Shown piece by piece: positions 23,580 to 30,720 of a stretch of 41,362 nt of DNA. Both the position numbers and the translations under genes were made by a program. Positions within the stretch are counted from its first letter, which is position 1. Each line of letters opens with the position of its first letter. The stretch covers positions 1 to 41,362 of the forward strand of contig NZ_JAQBOW010000115.1 in assembly GCF_028287845.1 (NCBI RefSeq), written 5' to 3'. The stretch comes from Mucilaginibacter sp. (GTDB taxonomy: Bacteria; Bacteroidota; Bacteroidia; Sphingobacteriales; Sphingobacteriaceae). The notes under the pieces are model-generated. The model was not told the DNA's origin. It did not search any database and saw only the letters and a list, made by a program, of their open reading frames with translations.

Positions 23580-25697
23580 TTACGATAACTGCGCAAGTTT
23601 TGTGTCAAAAACAACCGGTATTTTTAAAACAAACTCAGTTTCCTTATTTAATTCAGATTTGACCGTTATTTGCCCGTTGTGTTTTTTAATGGTATTATAA
23701 GCAATGCTCATCCCCAGGCCGGTGCCTTCTCCAACCTCTTTAGTAGTAAAAAATGGTTCAAATATTTTCTTTATGGTTTGCTCATTCATGCCTATACCAT
23801 TATCTGCTATTTTAATGACAACGTTTTCACCATCATAATCTGTACTTATCTTTATTTCGCCGCCTTCTTTATCACCAAATCTTTTATTAATAGCATATAT
23901 GGCATTTGATATAATATTTAAAAATACCTGGTTAAGTTTGCCGGCATAGCTTTCAACCAATGGCAGGTCACTGTATTCTTTAATTACTTTTATTTTATCA
24001 TTTAGCAGGTTATTGGCAACAACCATAGTTGATTCAAGCCCTTCGTTAATATCGGCCCTTTTCAGATCATCTTCATCCAGGCGCGAAAATATCTTAAGGC
24101 CCTTCACAATTTCGGCGGTGCGCGACGCGCCCTCGTATATTCCTTTTATCAGATGTTTCACCTCGTCTACCAGGTAATCAAAATCCAGTTCTTCTTTATA
24201 CTCTTCTATCTGCTTTTTCTTATCAGCCGGTGACGCGTCAGACATGCTTACAGCTTCGATAGTTGTCATTGCTTCCAATATCATCTCCACATCGCGTTTT
24301 AATGGGTTAATGTTGGAGGTTACAAAGTTGATAGGGTTATTGATTTCATGCGCTATACCCGCGGTTAACTGACCCAACGATGCCATTTTCTCTGACTCGA
24401 CCAATTGCGATTGCGCTTGCTTTAGGTCCTCCAGTGATTCATTTAGTTCATACGTGCGTTCATTTACCTTTAATTCCAGGATCACGTTTTGTTCGCGAAT
24501 GATACGTTCATTTTCTTTAGCGATGTTTAGCGCCTCGGCCTGCGAAGCATCTTTTTCTCTTTTCAGGATATTTATTCTATCAGCCAAGCCAAATGATAAC
24601 AGGCCCATTTCAATTGCCGATGCAAATTGCATAGAATAACTGGTGAACGTATTATATGGCAGTATGCCATAATCTTTCATTAAAAAAACAATTGCCCCGG
24701 TTAAAAGTATGGACCAGGCTATAAAAAAATATTTAGCCGGCGCCGATCCTTTTATCATTATCATGAATGATACAGACAACACACCAATAGTTAGCAAGGT
24801 AGTACTGGCCTGCATTATTTGGAAACCAGCCATTCCTTTACCTATACATACCAGGAGTATGGCAACAGAAAATATACCTATGAGCAGTGTAAGTGCAATA
24901 TCAGACTTGGGTGCTGCTTTTTTTGTGCCCAAAAACTTTTTGGTGAACATTAAGGCCGCGATACTGCTCACACAGGCAAACAGCACAACACTTTTAAGTT
25001 CGAAAACGGAATTGGCGGGCCACAAGTATTGAAACGTATAGCCCTTTATCCCTATTTGGGTAAAACCTACAAATAATACATATATAACATAATACAGGTA
25101 ACTGCTATCCCTTACAGAAAAGAAGATAAACAAGTTATATAATACCATAATTAAAACCACACCCAGATAAATACCTATGATTAAATTCTCTAAACTGAGG
25201 TTTTGCCAAAGACTTTCGGGTTGATTTATAGTGATTGGCAGGATGATCTGCTCGGTACTTTTTACCCGTAAATAATAGGTTTGAGTTTGGCCCTTACTAA
25301 GGTCAAGGTTAAAAATATAATTTGGGTATTGATACGGGCGTTTATTAAAATCAACAACTTCGCCTAATAACAATGACTTACCATTTGATGTATAAAGCTC
25401 AACCTCATCTAATATAGGGTAGGCAACTTCCAATAATAATTTATTATCGCTTTTATTGGTAACAGTAAAGCGGAACCACACACTATTGACAGAGAACCCC
25501 ATGTTGGGCACATCTTTATTACCCGCAATAAAATGAGTTGATTTAACTGCTTCGGCAAAGTTTATTTCTTTTCCGGGCTGCAGTGTTTCAAGGTTTTTAC
25601 CTAATGATATTCTCCCGTTGTTATTTTTAACTATAAGCTCGCCCTTACTTTGAAGACTTGTAAAAATAAAAACCAGGATGTAAAGCCATTTAACCAT
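23580..25697 (-). CDS. 7TMR-DISM membrane histidine kinase
   Basis: 705 residues: signal peptide, then a 7TMR-DISMED2 beta-sandwich at about 20-165 ([33 protein letters not shown]), seven helices at about 175-380 (7TMR-DISM_7TM), a coiled coil ([17 protein letters not shown]) and a kinase core. The core has the phospho-acceptor His in [13 protein letters not shown] box [13 protein letters not shown]1 DNGIGM and G2 [18 protein letters not shown]. The periplasmic DISMED2 domain is carbohydrate-binding-like and presumed to bind small ligands. It is the membrane sensor of the cluster, 12 bp after the methyltransferase gene. Confidence 0.92.
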   Translation of the reverse strand: MVKWLYILVFIFTSLQSKGELIVKNNNGRISLGKNLETLQPGKEINFAEAVKSTHFIAGNKDVPNMGFSVNSVWFRFTVTNKSDNKLLLEVAYPILDEVELYTSNGKSLLLGEVVDFNKRPYQYPNYIFNLDLSKGQTQTYYLRVKSTEQIILPITINQPESLWQNLSLENLIIGIYLGVVLIMVLYNLFIFFSVRDSSYLYYVIYVLFVGFTQIGIKGYTFQYLWPANSVFELKSVVLFACVSSIAALMFTKKFLGTKKAAPKSDIALTLLIGIFSVAILLVCIGKGMAGFQIMQASTTLLTIGVLSVSFMIMIKGSAPAKYFFIAWSILLTGAIVFLMKDYGILPYNTFTSYSMQFASAIEMGLLSFGLADRINILKREKDASQAEALNIAKENERIIREQNVILELKVNERTYELNESLEDLKQAQSQLVESEKMASLGQLTAGIAHEINNPINFVTSNINPLKRDVEMILEAMTTIEAVSMSDASPADKKKQIEEYKEELDFDYLVDEVKHLIKGIYEGASRTAEIVKGLKIFSRLDEDDLKRADINEGLESTMVVANNLLNDKIKVIKEYSDLPLVESYAGKLNQVFLNIISNAIYAINKRFGDKEGGEIKISTDYDGENVVIKIADNGIGMNEQTIKKIFEPFFTTKEVGEGTGLGMSIAYNTIKKHNGQITVKSELNKETEFVLKIPVVFDTKLAQLS

Positions 25698-25709
25698 TAT
25701 TAATATGCT

Positions 25710-26474
25710 TTATTTTATAGATGATACAATGACAACGTTTATCGAACAGACAAAATAGTTTTTGGTATCGGCTTCATGCATTGCGTTTATAAAGATTTCT
25801 TTTTCTTGTTGATTGATAAAGCCTTCGGTTTCTGCCTCATCAATCATTCGCTCAATCCAAAGGTATTCATTAGCTTCTTTAAGTGTGCGAATAATAAATG
25901 GGAATATTTCTATTTTAATATCCTTAAAACCGGCACTATCCATATAAGCGGTTAGTTTTTTGGCAGCTATGCCATTATTTATTTTTTTATCAGTTAAAAA
26001 GCTGATGATCTTTTTTTCGATGGGCAAATATTCATTGTAAAAAGTAAGGCTTGCCCAGTCTGTTTCAATTATAGCCAGTGGGTGCCCCCGCTTAAGCACC
26101 CGGCGCATTTCAAGCATCGTATTTTCAGGCTCTTTTAAATGCTGAATCAAACGCTCGGCCCGTAAACCGGCTATAGTTTCGGTTTCAAAAGGAATAGTGC
26201 TTGCTTCTGACTGCAAAAACTGAACATTTGCCTGATCGCTGTAAGATGATCTTCCTTTATTTAGCATAGTTTCATCATGGTCAATGCCAACAATGGTAAC
26301 CTTATCGCCCAGTAATTTACCTAAATTACTTACATCCATGCCTGTACCGCAGCCCAGATCAATAACCGTACCTTCACTTATATTGGTAAAAGGGTTATAT
26401 GAATACTCTTTTAATGTTTTTAAAAACCTGCCTGTTTCTTCCAGGTAATCAATATTATAATGTTTACTTGACAT
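25710..26474 (-). CDS. Class I SAM-dependent methyltransferase
   Basis: 254 residues with motif I VIDLGCGTGMDV at about 36-47, the acidic post-I VGIDHDETML, motif II/III IPFETETIAGLRAERLIQHLKEP, and PLAIIETDW. This is a Methyltransf_11/25-like small-molecule methyltransferase (ubiE/biotin-type clade by style). The variable C-terminal lid (about 150-230) would decide the substrate, which I cannot name. Position between a GNAT-fold protein and a membrane sensor kinase suggests that it modifies the compound made by the GNAT protein; that is inference. Confidence 0.85.
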   Translation of the reverse strand: MSSKHYNIDYLEETGRFLKTLKEYSYNPFTNISEGTVIDLGCGTGMDVSNLGKLLGDKVTIVGIDHDETMLNKGRSSYSDQANVQFLQSEASTIPFETETIAGLRAERLIQHLKEPENTMLEMRRVLKRGHPLAIIETDWASLTFYNEYLPIEKKIISFLTDKKINNGIAAKKLTAYMDSAGFKDIKIEIFPFIIRTLKEANEYLWIERMIDEAETEGFINQQEKEIFINAMHEADTKNYFVCSINVVIVSSIK

Positions 26475-26522
26475 ATCGTTTTTACGTATTTTATACTATT
26501 GGGCGTGTAATAGACGCCTTGC

Positions 26523-27332
26523 TCATAATATATTAAGTGGGCTATCCTCTATTTCCTTAGTCATATGTGTTTTATTAAACTCTATTATTGTTTGCTTTAA
26601 ATCCCATTTTTCCAAGTTAGGTATCTTTATTTCGTAATGTATTACTATGGTTTTTTTTCGCAACTGTTCTGTGCGTATAATATTTAGCTCGTTTCGTAAC
26701 TTAACTATAGCAGCACGCTCTTCATCATTGGCGCTACTTAGGGTATCAACATCCTGCAATATCATTGATGTTGCCAATAAATCTAATTTGGGATAATAAA
26801 ATGTGCCCTCATTACCAATGCTGGTTTCAATATTATAGCCTACCATTTTTGCCATATTTACGGTGTACGGGGCACATAAGGCAAAGAGCGATTGCAGCCC
26901 TATTTGTGACGAAATTGCAACCGCGGCCCTGGTTAAAAATATACTTCCAATGCCATAGCCCGCTATTTCTCTCGAGTTCCACAAGCCACATATTTCGCCT
27001 GTACCGTGTCGGGCGTATTCCCAAACCATAGGATAAATAGCAGGGTCAAGCTTTCCGGTTGCCTGTTCTATAGGTAAGGCCTCTGTTCCACCGGCTACGT
27101 GTACACGTGTGCCGCCGTATATTTTTTTTCCGTCTAATGATTCTACAATTATTACAAATACAGCGGGATTATATATCCATTCAATTTTTGAAGAGGTTAC
27201 TTTTGTTACCCCGATGCTGGTTAAAACATAAGTATGCCCCTCTATAAACAGCGCGCAAGTATCCGGTTCATCAATGGCTCTAAATGCCCTGAGTCTAACT
27301 TCTGGAATCTCTTTATTTAAACTATCATCCAT
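26523..27332 (-). CDS. GNAT-fold protein, possibly an acyl-signal synthase-like enzyme
   Basis: 269 residues with no signal peptide. The central part follows GNAT order: strand VFVIIVESLDG, then YGGTRVHVAGG (Arg76), then GEICGLWNSREIAGYGIGS (Glu113; acyl-CoA loop R121-EIAGYGIG) and the helix FLTRAAVAISSQIG, with LFALCAP and MVGYNIE after it. The N-terminal half (FRAIDEPDTCALFIEGH) and the C-terminal 75 residues are unassigned. The GGTR strand followed by an E..W/R strand recalls LuxI-type acyl-homoserine-lactone synthases, but the LuxI N-terminal acidic triad (E-x-D-x-x-D) is missing, so this is not a proven LuxI. It heads the five-gene minus-strand cluster, with the methyltransferase 48 bp downstream. 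An ordinary GNAT acetylating an unknown metabolite is the conservative reading. Confidence 0.6.
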   Translation of the reverse strand: MDDSLNKEIPEVRLRAFRAIDEPDTCALFIEGHTYVLTSIGVTKVTSSKIEWIYNPAVFVIIVESLDGKKIYGGTRVHVAGGTEALPIEQATGKLDPAIYPMVWEYARHGTGEICGLWNSREIAGYGIGSIFLTRAAVAISSQIGLQSLFALCAPYTVNMAKMVGYNIETSIGNEGTFYYPKLDLLATSMILQDVDTLSSANDEERAAIVKLRNELNIIRTEQLRKKTIVIHYEIKIPNLEKWDLKQTIIEFNKTHMTKEIEDSPLNIL

Positions 27333-27358
27333 TGTTATTACTAATATATAAGCATATC

Positions 27359-27373
27359 AATAGTACTACTATT
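27359..27373. promoter_or_regulatory. 15-bp perfect palindrome near the start of the GNAT-led cluster
   Basis: AATAGTA-C-TACTATT lies 27-41 bp before the GNAT start and next to a -7-like TACCTTTT (27375-27382 read on the minus strand). A regulator bound here would overlap the promoter or leader. Confidence 0.5.
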
Positions 27374-27374
27374 A

Positions 27375-27382
27375 AAAAGGTA
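27375..27382 (-). promoter_or_regulatory. -7-like element of the GNAT-led cluster
   Basis: TACCTTTT on the minus strand (7 of 8 with TAnnTTTG), about 43 bp before ATG 27332. No matching -33 TTG is obvious. Confidence 0.35.
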
Positions 27383-27525
27383 AGCCTTAAAACGATAAAA
27401 TGATCAGCTATATTTCAGTATAAACCCTTTAAAATTAAACTGGGAAGACAATCAATTTTAAAGCAATTTGCCTGTAAGGATAATTACGGAAATCTACCAA
27501 TAAATTTTATTAAAAAAGCATGAGC

Positions 27526-27540
27526 TAAATGTAACATTTA
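27526..27540. promoter_or_regulatory. Second 15-bp palindrome in the divergent region
   Basis: TAAATGT-A-ACATTTA sits roughly midway between the divergent GNAT gene and the pepsin-like gene. The rest of the 396-bp gap (27333-27728) is AT-rich with no coding frame worth naming. Confidence 0.4.
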
Positions 27541-27728
27541 AATAAAAAAACAGCCATCAAAATTTATGCATATATTGAATTATCATGGCAGATTTAAGTA
27601 TTACTTAATAAATATTATTACGTGTTAAAAATATTATTAAATAATTTTTTAATTTTGTATTATACAGTTAGGCAGCAAATTAACGTTATTGCCTATAGTA
27701 TTAAGGTACAGTTAGCCTATAAACAAGA

Positions 27729-28841
27729 ATGAAAAAAAGCTACTCAACTCCTATTCTAATTTTATTAGGCTTATTTTTTATAACGCTTTCTGTTTCCTGT
27801 AAAAAGGATAACACTGTACCACCTGCAAATACTATATCAGATCCGGTCAATTTTGCTAAGCTTGGCTTATATGAGCAAATTGGTGGCAGTACAAGGCGAA
27901 TATTTATTGCTATTTCACAAATTGGCAGCCAGCCATTAGCAAGTCCTTACGGTTTAGTTTTTGATACCGGATCTACCGGAATGACTATTGACGCCAATGG
28001 GATATTACCCGCATCAATGATCACTGCAAATGGTTTAATAGTAGCCGGCGATTCTGTAAACGTAAACGGTATTACGGTTACATCGCAACAAGCTCTAATT
28101 ACCTACGGTGGTGTTGATGGCTCTGTGCAGGAATATGGCAACCTGGCTTATGCTACTGTACAGCTTGGTGATGGCCATGGCAGTATAACCACCCCACGCA
28201 TACCTTTTTTTATATACTATAAAATTGTTAATACAACTACGGGCAAACCATTAGCGGCCCACTCTGCTGATGTTTTTGGTGTGGGGCCGGGTGTTAGCTA
28301 TACCAGCCGGCTAATAGGGAGCCCGTTAAGTTACTTTAAGCTTGGTGCTAATATTACCAATGGCTTCAGGTTGGCTGTGTTACCCTCATCTGGGTTTAAT
28401 ACGACGGCTACTTATGTACCCGATCTGTTATATATAGGATTAACCCCTAAGGATTTGAGTGGGTCAAACTTTATTATGCATACCCTTAGTTATAATGCAA
28501 TAAGCGGCTATTTGCCAAATATCACATCTACAGTAACCTATGGTGGCACCAGCACTTCGGCCAGCATATTGTTTGATACCGGCACCCCCACAACAAGTAT
28601 TATTGAAAATAGCGCCGCTACCGCTAATGTTGCAAACTTACCTATTAACACGGTGGTAAGCTTTACAACCAGCCAGGGCTTTAATTATCAATACACGGTA
28701 ACCAGCACGGCTAATGCTACCGAGGTTGAAAATCCATCATACTCGCTCGATACAAGAACCATATTTAGTATTGATTTCTTTTTAAATAACGAATATCTGT
28801 TAGACTATACCAATCACCGTATCGGTTTAAAAAATAATTAA
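27729..28841 (+). CDS. Pepsin-like (A1-type) aspartic protease lipoprotein
   Basis: 370 residues, N-terminal lipoprotein signal ending at Cys24 (LSVSCKKD). It has both halves of the pepsin signature: VFD79TGSTG in the N-lobe and LFD283TGTPT in the C-lobe, with hydrophobic strands before each. A flap-like TY126GG...VQEYGNLAYATVQLG lies between them. The end, IDFFLNNEYLLDYTNHRIGL, parallels the pepsin ILGDVFLR.YY.VFD..N.RIGL terminus. Length (about 345 after the Cys) fits a two-lobed protease without a long propeptide. Bacterial pepsins are rare, so activity needs testing, but the catalytic pair and flap Tyr are all visible. It would be anchored on the periplasmic or outer face. It is divergent from the signalling cluster and ends in a 4-bp overlap with cobA. 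Confidence 0.75.
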   Translation: MKKSYSTPILILLGLFFITLSVSCKKDNTVPPANTISDPVNFAKLGLYEQIGGSTRRIFIAISQIGSQPLASPYGLVFDTGSTGMTIDANGILPASMITANGLIVAGDSVNVNGITVTSQQALITYGGVDGSVQEYGNLAYATVQLGDGHGSITTPRIPFFIYYKIVNTTTGKPLAAHSADVFGVGPGVSYTSRLIGSPLSYFKLGANITNGFRLAVLPSSGFNTTATYVPDLLYIGLTPKDLSGSNFIMHTLSYNAISGYLPNITSTVTYGGTSTSASILFDTGTPTTSIIENSAATANVANLPINTVVSFTTSQGFNYQYTVTSTANATEVENPSYSLDTRTIFSIDFFLNNEYLLDYTNHRIGLKNN

Positions 28842-29566
28842 CCAGGCAGATTAACCACTTGCCCAATAATAATTATTGATGGAAAAGTAAGCTGCTTGCT
28901 TTCGGCCATATTCACCAAATCTTTAACCAACCCTTTAACTGATTTTTGATGCGGTAATGACGCATGCTGAATAATTGCCGCGGGAATACGGCCATTACCG
29001 GCTTCGGTATAGGTTGTTGCTATGGTGGCCAGCTGTTTCATTCCCATATAAATTACAACCGTTGCATTGCTTTGCATAGCAAGTTTAAGATCGGCAGATA
29101 GGGTGCCATCTTTTTTGGTGCCGGTAATTATCCATACACCTTCGCTAATTGCGCGGTGCGTAAGCGGAATATCTTCAAACCCGGATGCCTGCATACTGGT
29201 AATGCCCGGTACAAAATGAGTTTTAATACCCTGTTCGCGGGCATACAGTATTTCTTCAAACCCCCTGCCAAATATAAATGGGTCGCCGCCTTTTAAACGC
29301 ACCACTTTGCCTTTGGTAAAAGCAAAATGCTTTATCAATTCATGAATTTCTTCCTGCGGAGTATACTTACCATAGGGTTGTTTACCTACATATATATGTG
29401 TGCAATCTTTTGGTGTAATGTCTAATAATTGTTTGTTTGCCAGGTTATCATATAGCACCACGCTTGCACTTTGCAAAATTTTATAAGCCTTTACGGTTAT
29501 CAGTTCCGGATCGCCGGGGCCTGCACCTACAATAAATAATTCGGGGATGATAACAGTATCCGGCAT
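28838..29566 (-). CDS. cobA: Uroporphyrinogen-III C-methyltransferase (SUMT)
   Basis: 242 residues from ATG 29566; an upstream ATG at 29638 would add 24 residues without homology. It has the SUMT signatures FIVGAGPGDPELIT near the N-terminus and VVRLKGGDPFIFGRGFEE, then VPGITS and PLTHR. It adds two methyls from SAM to uroporphyrinogen III to give precorrin-2, the branch to siroheme and cobalamin. It follows the FNR-like gene in the same direction with a gap of about 130 bp, so siroheme supply for nitrite or sulfite reductase may share its regulation. The stop overlaps the stop of the convergent pepsin-like gene. Confidence 0.92.
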   Translation of the reverse strand: MPDTVIIPELFIVGAGPGDPELITVKAYKILQSASVVLYDNLANKQLLDITPKDCTHIYVGKQPYGKYTPQEEIHELIKHFAFTKGKVVRLKGGDPFIFGRGFEEILYAREQGIKTHFVPGITSMQASGFEDIPLTHRAISEGVWIITGTKKDGTLSADLKLAMQSNATVVIYMGMKQLATIATTYTEAGNGRIPAAIIQHASLPHQKSVKGLVKDLVNMAESKQLTFPSIIIIGQVVNLPG

Positions 29567-29696
29567 CGCATTGTGTTTGTAAGTGCAAATATAACCAATA
29601 CACAGGAATGCAGGGAGCTCCAATGGAGCCAAAAACAAGGATTATTGTTGTTTGTGTTTATAGAACAGGTGAAAGAAGACAGGCTCCAATAGAAAT

Positions 29697-30389
29697 CTAA
29701 GCGCCCTGTACCGTTAGCTTTAAAAGATTATCGTAATTAGCAATAGAGATGCTCTTGCCCGAAAGGGCAACTAATTTATCATGAACCAACTCATTAATTA
29801 CGCGGAAAACGGTTTCGTAAGTTGCACCCGCAAAAGAGGCAAGGTCTTGCCTGCTCAGGTCAATATTTAAAAAACCCGAGTTTGTTAAGCCAAATTGATT
29901 TTTTAGGGTGATAAGCGCTTCTGCAACGCGACCCTTTACCGGCATGTGGGCAAGATTGCGCATTTTCTTTTCAGATTCGCGCAGCTCTTCGGCAAAAAAT
30001 CTTAGTAGTTTGTAGGTAAAATCGCTATTTACTTTTAGTGTGGCCTCAAAAAACTCCATATCAATGTAACATACAATCCCATTCTCTAATGCCGTAGCCG
30101 ATACCGGGTAAACAGCTACATCACCCAATCCGCGGTGACCTAATATAGAACCCTCTTTAGCAAAACGAACGATTAGTTCTTTATCGGCATCCCAACGTTT
30201 ATGAATCTTTACATTCCCCGCATTTACAAAAAACACACCGGTTACCTGATCGCCTTCTTTAAATATCGTTTCGCCTTTTTTAACCTTAAATGTTTTTTTA
30301 TGCTGCAAAACAGAAGGCAGCCATTCTTTTAAACAGTTTTTGGTTAAAAAGCAATTATCCGGATTGCACTCAATTTTTCCCTTTTTCAT
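29697..30389 (-). CDS. Crp/Fnr regulator with FNR-like cysteines
   Basis: 230 residues: N-terminal Cys8, Cys13 and Cys19 (C-X4-C-X5-C), then a cyclic-nucleotide-type jelly roll (KKGETIFKEGDQVTGVFFV, HRGLGDVAVYPVSATALENG), Cys107 in IVCYID, a dimer helix and an HTH (LSRQDLASFAGATYETVFRVINEL). Cys19 and Cys107 fall where E. coli FNR has Cys29 and Cys122 in its [4Fe-4S] sensor, and C13-X5-C19 equals FNR C23-X5-C29; only the first spacing differs (X4 versus X2). A redox or NO sensor is therefore plausible. The recognition helix keeps Glu and Arg in ETVFR, fitting a GTGA-type half-site such as 3987-4002. It is transcribed toward cobA. Confidence 0.85.
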   Translation of the reverse strand: MKKGKIECNPDNCFLTKNCLKEWLPSVLQHKKTFKVKKGETIFKEGDQVTGVFFVNAGNVKIHKRWDADKELIVRFAKEGSILGHRGLGDVAVYPVSATALENGIVCYIDMEFFEATLKVNSDFTYKLLRFFAEELRESEKKMRNLAHMPVKGRVAEALITLKNQFGLTNSGFLNIDLSRQDLASFAGATYETVFRVINELVHDKLVALSGKSISIANYDNLLKLTVQGA

Positions 30390-30617
30390 CAGTTAAGAAT
30401 TAATGCAATATTAATTAAAAAATTAATGCCAAATGCGATTAAACTTATAAAAAACATAACATTTTTATAATTACTTTATTTTTAACACGCTATAAATCAT
30501 AATTTGATTGATAAATATGTTCGAAATCTAAATTATATTCAATTTTTTCCAATTTTTTAATTGCGATTTTATGTTATACGTTAAAAATTGCTAAAAAGAT
30601 TAAGTCATTTTCAAAAA

Positions 30618-30664
30618 AAAGCGTCTGTATTAAAAATTAATTGAATTTTTAATACAGACGCTTT
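30618..30664 (-). terminator. Strong rho-independent terminator of the GH67/GH20-like gene
   Basis: A perfect 21-bp stem (30618-30638 with 30644-30664, loop AATTG); read on the minus strand it is followed by eight T. It is the second of two tandem hairpins downstream of the stop at 30721. Confidence 0.9.
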
Positions 30665-30667
30665 AAT

Positions 30668-30700
30668 AAATGTCGCTATTTTATTATAATAGCGACATTT
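30668..30700 (-). terminator. First of two tandem hairpins after the GH67/GH20-like gene
   Basis: A perfect 13-bp stem (30668-30680 with 30688-30700, loop TTATTAT), 20 bp beyond the stop and 4 bp before the second hairpin. The rest of 30390-30720 is AT-rich FNR leader without a gene. Confidence 0.75.
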
Positions 30701-30720
30701 AAGTGTTTGCAATGTTAAAT

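Noticed and set aside
26523..27332. Calling the GNAT-fold protein a LuxI acyl-homoserine-lactone synthase
   Set aside because: The GGTR strand and Glu are suggestive, but the LuxI acidic triad in the N-terminal half is missing.
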